DNA of 57,650 nt from Pseudomonadota bacterium (GCA_021846025.1 JAJZDV010000002.1:1-57650); one strand, 5' to 3'; counted from the stretch's first letter, positions 1 to 8,988 are shown. A program made the numbers and translations. The notes: generated by a model not told the origin, from the sequence alone.

Positions 1-2
1 AA

Positions 3-1712
3 CCATCCATCGACGTGATGCTGCTGCTCGAGGGCACCTACCCCTATGTCTCGGGCGGGGTGTCGAGCTGGGTGCACCAGATCATCAACGGCTTTCCCGA
101 GTTGCGCTTTCACCTCTGCTTTCTCGGCTCGCGCCGGGAGGACTACGGCGAGGCGCGCTACAAGCTGCCCGCCAATGTGGTGGGTCTGACGGAGCACTAC
201 CTGTTCAGCGATGAAGTGCTACCCAAACCGCGCGGCCGTCAGGGGGACCGGGCCACGGCCGATCTGGTGCGCAAACTGCACACGCAGCTGCGTGAACCCG
301 GAGACGGCGCCGACGCTGGCCGCGGTGCGCGCACCCAGGTGCTGGAGCAGAGCCTGCAGGCGATGGAGGGCCGGCTCGATCTGCAGTATTTCCTGCATTC
401 CAGGCAGTCCTGGAGCTATCTGACCGAGCAGTACCTGGAGCGCTGCACCGATCCGTCCTTCGTCGACTACTTCTGGACCGTGCGCACCATGCACACGCCC
501 ATCTGGACCCTGGCGGCGCTGGCCCGCAGCCTGCCCCCGGCGCGCACCTACCACACCATCTCCACCGGCTATGCGGGCTATCTGGGCGCGGTGCTGGCAC
601 GGATCACGCGGCGGCCGCTCATCCTCTCGGAACATGGCATCTACACCAAGGAGCGGCGCATCGACCTGTTCTCGGCGCAGTGGATCAGCGACAACATGCC
701 GGTGCTGGAACGCAATGCCGGTGAAGCGGGTTATTTCCGCGCACTGTGGATCCGGCTGTTCGAGTCGCTCGGACGCATGTGCTACGACGCCGCCGATCCG
801 GTGATCGCGCTGTACGAGTCCAACCGCCTGCGTCAACTGGCCGATGGCGCGGAGCCGGCCACCACCTGCCTGGTGGCCAACGGCATCAACGTGCCGCCGT
901 TCGCCGCCACCCGCAGCCAGCGCCCCGCGCAGCCGCCGGCAGTGATGTGCCTGATCGGCCGCGTCGTGCCCATCAAGGATGTGAAAACCTTCATCCGCGC
1001 CGTCCGCGTGGCCAGCGGCCGCATGCCCGGGCTCGAAGGCTGGATCGCCGGGCCGGAGGATGAGCACCCCGAGTATGCGCGCGAGTGCCATGAGCTGGCC
1101 GACAGCCTGGAACTCGGCGATCGGCTCAAATTCCTCGGCTTCCAGAAGCTGGTGGACCTGCTGCCCAAGGTGGGAGTGGTGGTGCTGTCATCCATCAGCG
1201 AGGCGCTGCCGCTGGTGCTGCTCGAAGGCTACGCCGCCGGCGTGCCCGCAGTGACCACCGACGTGGGCTCGTGCAAGCAGCTCATCGACGGTCTGGGCGC
1301 GGACGACGAGGCCCTGGGCAGTGCCGGCGCCGTGGTCGGCATCGCCGATGCCCAGGCCCTGGGCGAGGCCTGCACGACCTTGCTGTCCGACCCGGCAGCC
1401 TATGCCCGGGCCCAGGCGGCGGCCATTGCCCGGGTCGAGCGCTACTACACCCAGCCCATCATGTTCGCCAAGTACCGCGCGGTGTACGAGGACGCACTGG
1501 CGCGCAGCGACGGTGCCGCCGGCACGGCACCGCCCGCACGCGGCGCCGTTGCCACCGCCCTGCGCGAAGGCCGCATCCCGGAAGCGGCAAAGGCTGCGGG
1601 CGCGGATGACGTCGGGCACACCGGGGCCGCTGCCGATCAGCTCGCGCAGGCCCAACCCGGCACCGCCGGGGCCGGCATGGGCAACCCTGCGCAGGGCATG
1701 GGGAGCGGCTGA
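3..1712 (+). CDS. pelF: PelF, cytosolic GT4 glycosyltransferase of Pel polysaccharide synthesis (5' end outside window)
   Basis: PelF is the soluble glycosyltransferase that polymerises the Pel exopolysaccharide at the inner membrane from nucleotide sugars. The N-terminal signature LLEGTYPYVSGGVSSWVHQI is diagnostic. A GT4 C-terminal half starts near track residue 310 (IGRVVPIKDVKTF) and carries the EX7E motif (E396 and E404, counted from the ORF-track start). The track starts at a GTG at 15, but the frame stays open to the window edge and reads PSIDV before MLLLEG, as PelF proteins do, so the real start lies upstream. After about residue 495 there is a roughly 70-residue Ala/Gly/Pro-rich tail beyond the enzyme fold. 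The stop overlaps the pelG start (TGATG), implying translational coupling. The other pel genes should lie to the left. Confidence 0.95.
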   Translation, partial: PSIDVMLLLEGTYPYVSGGVSSWVHQIINGFPELRFHLCFLGSRREDYGEARYKLPANVVGLTEHYLFSDEVLPKPRGRQGDRATADLVRKLHTQLREPGDGADAGRGARTQVLEQSLQAMEGRLDLQYFLHSRQSWSYLTEQYLERCTDPSFVDYFWTVRTMHTPIWTLAALARSLPPARTYHTISTGYAGYLGAVLARITRRPLILSEHGIYTKERRIDLFSAQWISDNMPVLERNAGEAGYFRALWIRLFESLGRMCYDAADPVIALYESNRLRQLADGAEPATTCLVANGINVPPFAATRSQRPAQPPAVMCLIGRVVPIKDVKTFIRAVRVASGRMPGLEGWIAGPEDEHPEYARECHELADSLELGDRLKFLGFQKLVDLLPKVGVVVLSSISEALPLVLLEGYAAGVPAVTTDVGSCKQLIDGLGADDEALGSAGAVVGIADAQALGEACTTLLSDPAAYARAQAAAIARVERYYTQPIMFAKYRAVYEDALARSDGAAGTAPPARGAVATALREGRIPEAAKAAGADDVGHTGAAADQLAQAQPGTAGAGMGNPAQGMGSG

Positions 1713-3088
1713 TGGCGGGCATCGGCTTCGAATTGCGCAAGCTGCTGCGCAGCCAGTCCTACCTGGGCCTGCTGCGCGCCTACAGCTACGCCTCCATCAT
1801 CAGTTCCGGGCCGTGGGTGTTCTCCATTCTGGGACTCATCGTCACCGGCCTGCTCTCGCTGGGCGTGGTGGTGCCGAACCTGCTCATCACCCAGTTCCAG
1901 GTGACCGTCACCTACCTGATCATGAGTTCGCTGGTGCTCTCCGGCGGCCTGCAGCTCGGTTTCACCCGCTGGGTGGCCGATGCGCTGTATGCCAAGCGCC
2001 GGGACGAGGTCGCACCCGCCTTTCTCGGCGTGCTGCTGCTCAGCACGGCCGTGGCCGGTGCACTGGGCTGGATGGCCGCGCTGTTCCTGTTTCCGCGCGA
2101 AAGCAACTTGTACCGCGTGCTGCTTGCCGGCGGCTTGCCGTTGCTGTGCGACATCTGGATCGTCACGGTCTTTCTCTCCGGGCTCAAGCAATACCGCGCG
2201 ATCCTGGCCTTGTACGCGGGTGGCTACGGGCTCTCGGTGCTGCAGTCCTACCTGCTGCGGGGCTGGGGGCTGGAAGGCCTGCTGGCGGGTTTTCTCGGCG
2301 GCCAGTTCCTCATGTGGACGGCGATGATGTGGCTGGTGCTGCGCAACTTTCCGCCCACCCGCCCGATCACGCTCGACTGTTTCAAGCGCGGCGCCATGTT
2401 CCCCTCGCTGCTGGCCGGTGGCACGCTCTACAACCTGGGTGTGTGGGCGGACAAGCTGGTGTTCTGGTACACGCCCCAGACCTCCAGCGTGGTCATCGGC
2501 CCGCTGCGCGCCTCCACGATCTACGACCTGCCGGTCTTCCTCGCCTACCTGTGCGTGATCCCGGGCATGGGTGTATTCCTGGTGAAATTCGAAACCGATT
2601 TCGTCGAGTGGTACGACAAGTTCTACACCGCCGTGCGCGCTGGCGGCGCGCTGCAGGACATTGCGCGCTTCCACGACCACATGCAGGACACCGTGCGCGA
2701 GGGCATCTACCAGATCATCAAGGTGCAGGCCATCACGCTGCTGGCGCTCTACACCTTCGTCGGGCCACTGTTCCACGCCATCGGCATCAGCGATCTGTAT
2801 ATCCCGCTGTTCCTCGTGCAGGCAGTGGCCGCCAGCTTTCAGGTCTTGCTGCTGGCGGTGCTGAACGTCTTCTTCTACCTCGACCGCCGTGGCGAAGTGG
2901 TGTTCATCACCGCGCTGCTGACCGCGCTCAACCTCGGCTTCAGCCGCGTCTCCATCGCGCTGGGCGCCGAATGGTTCGGCTACGGCTTTGCCGTGGCCCT
3001 GCTCATCACCCTGATCACCGGTCTGGTTCTGGTGCAGCGCCTGTTTCGTCGACTGGAATACCAGACCTTCATGCTGCAGGGCTCATGA
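1712..3088 (+). CDS. pelG: PelG, polytopic inner-membrane protein of the Pel synthase/export complex
   Basis: PelG is the multi-spanning membrane partner (MOP/Wzx-like fold) that works with PelF, PelD and PelE to polymerise Pel and move it across the inner membrane. The protein of 458 residues begins MAGIGFELRKLL, the family's characteristic start. It has about a dozen hydrophobic segments, including the stretch around SSGPWVFSILGLIVTGLLS. Its ATG shares bases with the pelF stop, so the two are in one operon. No biosynthetic pel gene follows; the next gene is a lytic transglycosylase 87 bases downstream, so pelG probably ends the operon. Length and composition are normal. Confidence 0.95.
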   Translation: MAGIGFELRKLLRSQSYLGLLRAYSYASIISSGPWVFSILGLIVTGLLSLGVVVPNLLITQFQVTVTYLIMSSLVLSGGLQLGFTRWVADALYAKRRDEVAPAFLGVLLLSTAVAGALGWMAALFLFPRESNLYRVLLAGGLPLLCDIWIVTVFLSGLKQYRAILALYAGGYGLSVLQSYLLRGWGLEGLLAGFLGGQFLMWTAMMWLVLRNFPPTRPITLDCFKRGAMFPSLLAGGTLYNLGVWADKLVFWYTPQTSSVVIGPLRASTIYDLPVFLAYLCVIPGMGVFLVKFETDFVEWYDKFYTAVRAGGALQDIARFHDHMQDTVREGIYQIIKVQAITLLALYTFVGPLFHAIGISDLYIPLFLVQAVAASFQVLLLAVLNVFFYLDRRGEVVFITALLTALNLGFSRVSIALGAEWFGYGFAVALLITLITGLVLVQRLFRRLEYQTFMLQGS

Positions 3089-3160
3089 ACCCATGGCCGC
3101 CGGTCGATCCAGCGCTGGACGCGAGCGTCCGGGCGGCGTGGTGCCGGACGCAGCCCTCGT

Positions 3161-3166
3161 TACACT
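3161..3166 (+). promoter_or_regulatory. Possible -10 element of the lytic transglycosylase gene
   Basis: TACACT lies 9 bases before the annotated ATG. If it is used, transcription would begin almost at the start codon, giving a leaderless or very short-leader mRNA, or translation would begin at the second in-frame ATG at 3191. No convincing -35 is visible, so this is weak evidence. Confidence 0.3.
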
Positions 3167-3175
3167 GCAGCGGTC

Positions 3176-4306
3176 ATGCTTCGCCCCGCCATGGCTCGAC
3201 CACCCGACCGGCCCACGAGGCCAACCCCGACCCTTCCACCGCGCCGCGTGGCCCTGCTCGCCGGCTGTGGTCTGCTGGGCAGCGCATGGCTCCAGGGCCG
3301 GGCACTGGCCCAAACTCCTGCGGCTTCGAGCGCCAGCAGCAGCTCGCCAGCCTTGAACGATGCCGACTTGCCGCGCACGGCGGCACTGGCTGCGCAGTTG
3401 GCGCAACAGACCGGGCTGGACGCGGCGTGGATTGAAGCTCAACTCGACCAGGCGCAATTCCAGCCCGTGGTGGCGCGGCTCATCCTTCCGGGGCGCCCGG
3501 GGCAGAAGAACTGGCGGGTGTACCGCAGCCGTTTCGTCGAGCCCATGCGCATTGGCGCGGGATCTGACTTCGCGCAGGAATTCGAGGTCTGGCTGCGCAA
3601 GGCCGAGAACCGCTTCGGCGTGCCGCGCAGCGTCATCGTCGGCATCCTCGGGGTGGAGACGATCTACGGCCGCGATATGGGCGGGTTTCGCGTGCTCGAC
3701 GCCCTGACGACACTGGCGCTGGACTTTCCGGCGGCCGCGCCCAAAGACCGCAGCCGCTACTTTGCCGGTCAGCTCGGCGACTATTTCCTGTGGTGCCGCG
3801 GCAGCGGCTTCGAGCCGACGCAGGTGAAGGGCTCGTATGCCGGCGCCATCGGCATGCCGCAGTTCATGCCGGGCAACATCTTGCGCTACGCGCTGAACTT
3901 CGAGGGCGGCACCAAGGTGGACATCATCCACAGCGCTGCCGACGCCATCGGCAGCGTCGGCAATTACCTGGCGGACCACGGCTGGACGGCGGGGCAGCCC
4001 ACGCACTTTCAGTTGCAGGTGCCCAGCAGCATCGCGCCGGACACGCTCGCTCGGCTGCTGGCGCCCGACATCGTGCCGAGTTTCCGTGCCCAGGACTTGC
4101 AAGCCGCCGGCCTGCCGCTGCTGCCGCAGGTGCTGGACTATCCGGGCAAGCTGGCGGTGGTGCAACTGCCCAACGCCGGCGCCAAACCCGACTACATTCT
4201 CGGCACGGACAATTTTTACGTCGTGACCCGCTACAACCATTCGGCCTTCTACGCCTTGGCCGTGATCGAACTGGGGAACGCAGCCATGGCCGCCGCGCAG
4301 GGCTGA
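3176..4306 (+). CDS. mltB: MltB-family membrane-bound lytic murein transglycosylase
   Basis: This enzyme cleaves the MurNAc-GlcNAc bond of peptidoglycan, forming 1,6-anhydro-MurNAc. The SLT_2-type domain covers about residues 65-365, with the catalytic Glu in GVETIYGRDMGGF (E161) and the family motifs GSYAGAIGMPQFMP and DAIGSVGNYLADHGW. The N-terminus is an export signal: RRVALLAGCGLLGSAWL ending ALAQ. LAGC looks like a lipobox but the hydrophobic run before it is short, so either lipoprotein or ordinary signal-peptidase processing is possible. A second ATG at 3191 is an alternative start. The gene follows pelG in the same direction, but a functional link to Pel is only inferred from position. 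Confidence 0.93.
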   Translation: MLRPAMARPPDRPTRPTPTLPPRRVALLAGCGLLGSAWLQGRALAQTPAASSASSSSPALNDADLPRTAALAAQLAQQTGLDAAWIEAQLDQAQFQPVVARLILPGRPGQKNWRVYRSRFVEPMRIGAGSDFAQEFEVWLRKAENRFGVPRSVIVGILGVETIYGRDMGGFRVLDALTTLALDFPAAAPKDRSRYFAGQLGDYFLWCRGSGFEPTQVKGSYAGAIGMPQFMPGNILRYALNFEGGTKVDIIHSAADAIGSVGNYLADHGWTAGQPTHFQLQVPSSIAPDTLARLLAPDIVPSFRAQDLQAAGLPLLPQVLDYPGKLAVVQLPNAGAKPDYILGTDNFYVVTRYNHSAFYALAVIELGNAAMAAAQG

Positions 4307-4350
4307 ACAGCAATGAAGCAGCATGCACCTTGCGCGGCACTCACCCCAGG

Positions 4351-4542
4351 ATGAACCGGATGAACCTTGCAACAGTCCTCAAACCCCTCGCCGCCATGGC
4401 GTTGACCAGCATCGCCCTCTCGGGTTGCGGCGTGCTGGCCGCACCCTGCCGCGTGGCGTCCGCCGGGATCAAGATGGTGCCCGTTGTCGGCCATGTGGCA
4501 GCTGCGCCGACCGATCTTTGCGCGGCCGTCATCGACCCCTGA
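4351..4542 (+). CDS. Small DUF6726-like lipoprotein
   Basis: This 63-residue ORF was not listed separately in the track; it is the end of a longer frame starting at 3790. It begins MNRMNLATVLKPLAAMAL and has a clear lipobox LSGC, predicting a mature lipoprotein of about 40 residues with the pattern CGVLAAPCRVASAGIKMVPV. I recognise this as the small betaproteobacterial lipoprotein family labelled DUF6726, whose function is unknown. A second in-frame Met (residue 4) is an alternative start. It lies 44 bases after mltB and may be cotranscribed with it. The two cysteines in the mature part (first lipidated) and the short VVGHVAAAPTD tail are the only recognisable features. Confidence 0.75.
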   Translation: MNRMNLATVLKPLAAMALTSIALSGCGVLAAPCRVASAGIKMVPVVGHVAAAPTDLCAAVIDP

Positions 4543-4543
4543 A

Positions 4544-4571
4544 GCCGGCAGCCGCGCGGCTGCAGACCGGC
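4544..4571. terminator. GC-rich palindrome between convergent genes, possible bidirectional terminator
   Basis: A perfect 16-base palindrome (GCAGCCGCGCGGCTGC, 4548-4563), flanked by GCCG/CGGC, sits between the stop codons of the lipoprotein and the EamA transporter. There is no T-run on either strand, so it is not a textbook intrinsic terminator, but its position fits transcript 3'-end protection or weak termination. Confidence 0.4.
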
Positions 4572-4580
4572 TCCCGGGGT

Positions 4581-5501
4581 TCAAACAGCCGGCACGACGC
4601 GGGGCCGCCCACGCAAGGCCACATGGATGCCGGCGAAGATCAGCGCCGCGCCCACCAGGTGGTAGAGCGCGATGCCTTCGTGCAGGAAGAGGCCGGACAG
4701 CACGGCGGCAAACACCGGCGCCAGATTGCCGAAATAGGCCGGAATCTGCGCCCCGGTGCGGGCCACTGCCGTGCCCCAGCACACGTAAGCCAGCAACGAG
4801 GCCAGGAGGGCCGCATAGCCGATGGCCAGCACCACCGGCGTTCCCCAGTGGGTGCTTTCCCCCAGGCCCCAATGCTCGAACGCGGCGAACGGCGCGATGA
4901 ACAAGCTGCCCCAGGCCATTTGCACGGTGAGCGAGGCAAAGGGGGTCAGCCCCAGCGGACGGCGGCGCAACTCCCAGGTGTAGAAGCCCCAGAGCAACAC
5001 GGCCAGCAGCATGATGAGGTCGCCCGTGGCCAGATGCAACTGCAGCAGATGCTCGATCCGGCCCTTGGCCACCACGACCACCACCCCGGCCACCGACAGC
5101 GCCGCGCCCCACCACGATGCGGGGCCGATCGGTTCGCGGTAGAACACCGCGCCGGTCAGCAGGATGAACACGGGTGCCGCCGAGGTGATGAGCGAGACGT
5201 TCAGCGGCGTGGTCGTGTGCAGCGCCACATACTGCAGCGAGTTGTAGCAGGCCACGCCGAGAAACCCCATGCGGGCCAGCGGCTTCCAGTGCTGCAGCAG
5301 CAGCGCACGCTGGCGCCACAAACCGGGGCCGGTGAACAGCAGGGCCACGAGCAGGGCGATGAACCAGCGATCAAAGCTCAGCGCCAGCGGCGGGATCTGC
5401 CCCACCATGAGGCGCCCGACGACGGCGTTTCCAGCCCAGAGCAAGGGCGGCAGGATGAGCAGGAGCAGCGTGTTGAAATCGAGTCTGGCATGGGGTCGCA
5501 T
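4581..5501 (-). CDS. EamA/DMT-superfamily transporter
   Basis: This is an inner-membrane permease of the drug/metabolite transporter superfamily, a large group that exports or imports amino acids and other small metabolites; the substrate cannot be told from sequence. The protein has about 306 residues with ten predicted hydrophobic helices in two EamA repeats (first around LLLLILPPLLWAGNAVVG, second from about residue 155, FYTWELRRRPLG). The track starts at a GTG directly followed by ATG; I use the ATG. It is convergent with the mltB-lipoprotein pair and 69 bases downstream of comEC on the same strand, so it could be read through from comEC. Confidence 0.88.
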   Translation of the reverse strand: MRPHARLDFNTLLLLILPPLLWAGNAVVGRLMVGQIPPLALSFDRWFIALLVALLFTGPGLWRQRALLLQHWKPLARMGFLGVACYNSLQYVALHTTTPLNVSLITSAAPVFILLTGAVFYREPIGPASWWGAALSVAGVVVVVAKGRIEHLLQLHLATGDLIMLLAVLLWGFYTWELRRRPLGLTPFASLTVQMAWGSLFIAPFAAFEHWGLGESTHWGTPVVLAIGYAALLASLLAYVCWGTAVARTGAQIPAYFGNLAPVFAAVLSGLFLHEGIALYHLVGAALIFAGIHVALRGRPRVVPAV

Positions 5502-5570
5502 CACGCCATTATTCCAAGCCGGCGCGATGTCCGCACCATCGCTGCAACCCGGGCCGCATGCCGGCCACCG

Positions 5571-8252
5571 TCATCGGTCCATCCTCTTCTCCGGCGCACC
5601 TGGGCCTGCCGCCATGGACGCCGCCGGCCGGATGACGGCACGGGGCGGTTGCGGCGCGGCTGTTGGCGGCCATGGCAGTTGCCAATAGCGCGGCTGTTTT
5701 GCGCGCCAGGATTCCAATTCGGATGGATGTTCATCGCGCCAAACCAGCGCGCCGTCTCGATCGGTGCGCTGCACCGGCAGTCCGAGGTCGGCGTAGCGTT
5801 GCAGCACCTCGGCATGCGGGTGGCCGTAGCTGTTCATGAACCCCGCCTGCACGACGATCTGGCGCGGCGCCACGGCCTGGAGAAATTCGGCGCTGGACGA
5901 GCTTTTGCTGCCGTGATGCGCCGCCAGCAGCAAGTCAACGCCGAGCGCATCGGCTGCCGGCCCGGCAGCAAGGGCTCGTTCCTGTGCGCGCTCGATGTCG
6001 CCCGTGAGCAGCAGGCTGCCATGCCCGCTGCTCACGCGCAGCACGCAGGAATGCGCGTTGGTGCGGTGCGCTGGAGCGGGGTCGGCGGTGGCGGGGTGCA
6101 GCAGTTGAAAGTCGACGCCGTCCCAAGTCCAGCGCAAGCCGGCAACGCAGGGCTGGGCACTGGCGTAGCCCATGGCCAAGACTCGATCCGACGCGACCGA
6201 GCTGACGGCAGCCGTACCGGGATAGGCTCGTGCGATCGACACCGCGCCGCCGATGTGGTCGCTGTCGGCATGGCTGAGCACGACACGGTCGAGCCGGCGC
6301 TCGCCCAGCGCATGCAGCAGCGGCAACAGCACGCGCTCGCCCGCGTCGTTCTGCAGGCCGAGCGTTGGCCCGGTGTCGAACAACAGGGTGTGGCGCGCGG
6401 TTCGCACGATGACGCCCATGCCCTGCCCGACATCGGCGATCCAGGCCTCGACATGGCCCTCGGCGGGGCGTTGTCCCGGGTTCAGAAGCAAGGGGAGGAT
6501 GAGCGCAAGCCCGGGCACTCGCAGACGCCACGGCCAAGGCAGCACCAAAGCCAGCACGCCGAGCGCGGCAAGCACCAGCGCCGGCCATTCGGGCGTCGCC
6601 GCATGCCACTGCGCCTGCGGCCAGTTCGCCAACCCGGCCAGGACGCGGGCCAAGCCGCTCTGCGCCCAGGCTGCTGCCTGCCACAGCCAGGCATCCAATG
6701 GCGCCGGCAGGAGCATGCCCAACACGGCGAGAGGCGCCACCCAGAGCGTGACCACAGGGATGGCGACCGCATTGGCCAGCGGCGAGAGGATGGCGATCTG
6801 CTGGAAGAACAACAGGGTGAGCGGCGCCAGCCCCAGGGTCACGGCCCACTGCGAACGGCCCGCGGCCTGCAGGCGCGACCATGCCCCACGCGCCAGCGTC
6901 TGCAGGCGTGATCGCGCGGGTTCGGACCTCGACGCGACGGACCGGGCGGACTGCCTGGGACCCATGACCTCCGAGCGCGGCTGGGCCGGCTCCGTCAGGA
7001 ACAAGATGCCCACGGCGCAGAACGACAGCCAGAAGCCGGCCTGCATCAAGGCCCAGGGGTCCCACAACAACACGGCAAACAGCGCCCAGGACAGGGTCTG
7101 TCGCCAACTGATGCGCAGGCCGGTCATGCGCAGCGACAGCCCGGCCGCCAGCATCAGCAAGGTGCGTTGAGCCGGCACGCCAAAACCCGCCAGCAGGCAG
7201 TAGGCCGTGGCCGCCAGCAGGCCGAAGACTCCGGCCACCACGGGCGTCGGCAGCCAAAGCGGCCCCGGGCGCCGCAGATGGGCGGTGTGGCCCCAGACAA
7301 AGCTGGCCAGCCAGGCCGCCAGCCAGGCCAGCATGGTGATGTGCAGGCCCGAAATGCTCATGAGATGTGCGACACCGGTGATGCGGTAGATGGTCCATTC
7401 GTGCGATGCAATGGCCGCCTGGTCCCCCAGCGCCAGGGCGGCGATGGTGCCGGCCTGGGGATGGCCCGCGAGCGCGGCATCGATGCGCGTGCGCAGGCGG
7501 TCGCGCAGCGATTGCAAGGCAAGATCGGCGCCGTCGTGCAAATGACCGAGTGCCTTGGGAGGCTCGAAACGCCGCGCCTGGCTGACCGTGGCGGTGGCGC
7601 CGATGCCCTGCTCGAACAGCCACAGTTCGGCATCGAAACCCGCCGGATTGGCCACACCATGCACCGGCTTCAAGCGCAGCGGCAGGCGCCAGACTTCACC
7701 AGGGTGGACCTGGGGAGCCTGGGCCACTCCCGGGTCGTTCCACGCCCTGGCTTGCACGGGTTCGTCGGCACGATCAGGTCGCAGACGTGGCGCATGCCAG
7801 GACACCAGGACGCGCGCTGGAATGCCGGCAGCCGCATGCATCGTCCTGAAGACAAAGCGGGTGCCATCGGCGCGACGCACCGGCAAACTCTGCACCACGC
7901 CCTCGACCGACACCACCTGGCCCCACAAGGGCTCGGCCAGGCGGTCGGTCAGCAGGCCATGGGCGCGCCAGCCCGTGGCGCCAAAGCCCAGGGCCGCAAC
8001 CGAGACGAACAGCAGAATCCGCTGGAACCCGCGCCACCGATTGCGCTGCTGCGATTCGGCAGTGGCACTCAGCCGTTCGCCCGGGGCCTGCTGGATCACC
8101 TGCCCACTTTGACGCAGTCGCGCCGCCAGCAGACCGGTTAACGCCACGGTGGCGGCACCGGTCAAGGCGCCATAGAAGTCTTCAGGCCAGAGCCGGGGTT
8201 GCTGCATCTGCAGCCAGCAGCCGAACAGGAGTCCGAGAGCAAGGGTGGGCAT
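5571..8252 (-). CDS. comEC: ComEC/Rec2-type DNA internalisation channel
   Basis: ComEC forms the inner-membrane channel that takes single-stranded DNA into the cytoplasm during natural transformation. The 893-residue protein shows the expected three parts: an N-terminal soluble DUF4131 region flanked by membrane segments, a central polytopic Competence domain (HEWTIYRITGVAHLMSISG is a strong family motif), and a C-terminal metallo-beta-lactamase-like domain with SHADSDHIGG and LLLTGDIE, thought to degrade the non-transported strand. A basic Arg/Ser-rich segment (SARSVASRSEPARSRLQTL) lies between membrane helices in the middle. The ATG at 8252 is preceded by 142 bases without a gene, so it may have its own promoter. 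Pilus genes are not in the window, so competence itself is inferred. Confidence 0.93.
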   Translation of the reverse strand: MPTLALGLLFGCWLQMQQPRLWPEDFYGALTGAATVALTGLLAARLRQSGQVIQQAPGERLSATAESQQRNRWRGFQRILLFVSVAALGFGATGWRAHGLLTDRLAEPLWGQVVSVEGVVQSLPVRRADGTRFVFRTMHAAAGIPARVLVSWHAPRLRPDRADEPVQARAWNDPGVAQAPQVHPGEVWRLPLRLKPVHGVANPAGFDAELWLFEQGIGATATVSQARRFEPPKALGHLHDGADLALQSLRDRLRTRIDAALAGHPQAGTIAALALGDQAAIASHEWTIYRITGVAHLMSISGLHITMLAWLAAWLASFVWGHTAHLRRPGPLWLPTPVVAGVFGLLAATAYCLLAGFGVPAQRTLLMLAAGLSLRMTGLRISWRQTLSWALFAVLLWDPWALMQAGFWLSFCAVGILFLTEPAQPRSEVMGPRQSARSVASRSEPARSRLQTLARGAWSRLQAAGRSQWAVTLGLAPLTLLFFQQIAILSPLANAVAIPVVTLWVAPLAVLGMLLPAPLDAWLWQAAAWAQSGLARVLAGLANWPQAQWHAATPEWPALVLAALGVLALVLPWPWRLRVPGLALILPLLLNPGQRPAEGHVEAWIADVGQGMGVIVRTARHTLLFDTGPTLGLQNDAGERVLLPLLHALGERRLDRVVLSHADSDHIGGAVSIARAYPGTAAVSSVASDRVLAMGYASAQPCVAGLRWTWDGVDFQLLHPATADPAPAHRTNAHSCVLRVSSGHGSLLLTGDIERAQERALAAGPAADALGVDLLLAAHHGSKSSSSAEFLQAVAPRQIVVQAGFMNSYGHPHAEVLQRYADLGLPVQRTDRDGALVWRDEHPSELESWRAKQPRYWQLPWPPTAAPQPPRAVIRPAASMAAGPGAPEKRMDR

Positions 8253-8394
8253 GGTGAGCGAAGCATGAACGTCCGCTCATTGTTGCATTTTGTTTCATCT
8301 GCTTGCGCAAGCCCAGGCCGCGCCCGCGCACAGGGAGCCTGCCGCAGGCGCTGAAGCCGGTGTGAAATTCGGCGCTGACGGGTCGAGGTCGTGC

Positions 8395-8988
8395 TCAGAC
8401 CTTGCCGTCGAGACGCTGCCAGGCCAGTTCCCAGGTGCCGGTCAGAAGCTTGTCCAGCCAGAAGGCGCCGATCACGGTTTTCACATCGGTGAGACGGCCC
8501 TCGCGGATCCAGCCCAGCAGTTGGGCGGGGGAAGCTTCGAACACGTCGAGGAATTCATGCGCGTCGAGCTGCTGACGGCCGGGAACGAGGCCACGCGCAA
8601 AAGCCAGATGGATGGCTTCGTCGGAATAGGAGATGGCGTTGTTGATGGTGCCGATGTAGGCCCATTCGGCGGCGCTGTAACCGGTCTCCTCGCGCAGTTC
8701 GCGCTGGGCGCAGGCTTGCCAGCTTTCGCCGGGGTCGAGCTTGCCGGCGGGGAATTCGATCATGACCCGGCGCATGGGCGTGCGCCACTGCCGCTCCATC
8801 AGCACACGGCCGTTGTCCAGCAGCGGGATGACCATCACCGCTCCCGAGTGCCTGATGTACTCGCGCGTGGCCAGCGCGCCGTCAGGCAGCCTGACCGTAT
8901 CGCGCCGGACGTGGAGGAAATGGCCATCGAAGACCGGCTCGGTCTGGACCAGGGTTTCCCGCAGGTCGGGATGCTCGGCTTGGCTCAT
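8395..8988 (-). CDS. nudF: NUDIX hydrolase, probable ADP-ribose pyrophosphatase
   Basis: NUDIX enzymes of this group hydrolyse ADP-ribose to AMP and ribose 5-phosphate. A complete NUDIX box (GX5EX7REUXEEXGU) lies at residues 82-104: GKLDPGESWQACAQRELREE. The upstream beta-sheet region with HSGAVMVIPLLDNGRVLMERQWR is typical of ADP-ribose pyrophosphatases rather than MutT. The length (197 residues) is normal. The gene lies 24 bases after the DUF2818 gene at the tail of the nuo operon, an arrangement seen in other Burkholderiales, and is probably in the same transcript, which would link NAD-derived nucleotide clean-up with NADH oxidation (inference). The exact substrate is not proven by sequence. 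Confidence 0.88.
   Translation of the reverse strand: MSQAEHPDLRETLVQTEPVFDGHFLHVRRDTVRLPDGALATREYIRHSGAVMVIPLLDNGRVLMERQWRTPMRRVMIEFPAGKLDPGESWQACAQRELREETGYSAAEWAYIGTINNAISYSDEAIHLAFARGLVPGRQQLDAHEFLDVFEASPAQLLGWIREGRLTDVKTVIGAFWLDKLLTGTWELAWQRLDGKV

Noticed and set aside
1321-3435. 704-codon open frame overlapping pelF, pelG and mltB in another frame
   Set aside because: It crosses three well-supported genes, is Arg/Pro/Ala/His-rich, and has no family resemblance.
4249-5319. 356-codon minus-strand frame across mltB end, lipoprotein and EamA genes
   Set aside because: It is an out-of-frame shadow of the EamA gene and antisense to mltB and the lipoprotein; no start context or domain supports it.
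4323-6911. 862-codon open frame on the plus strand
   Set aside because: It is antisense to the EamA transporter and comEC genes, has the same Gln/His/Arg-rich shadow composition, and no recognisable domain.
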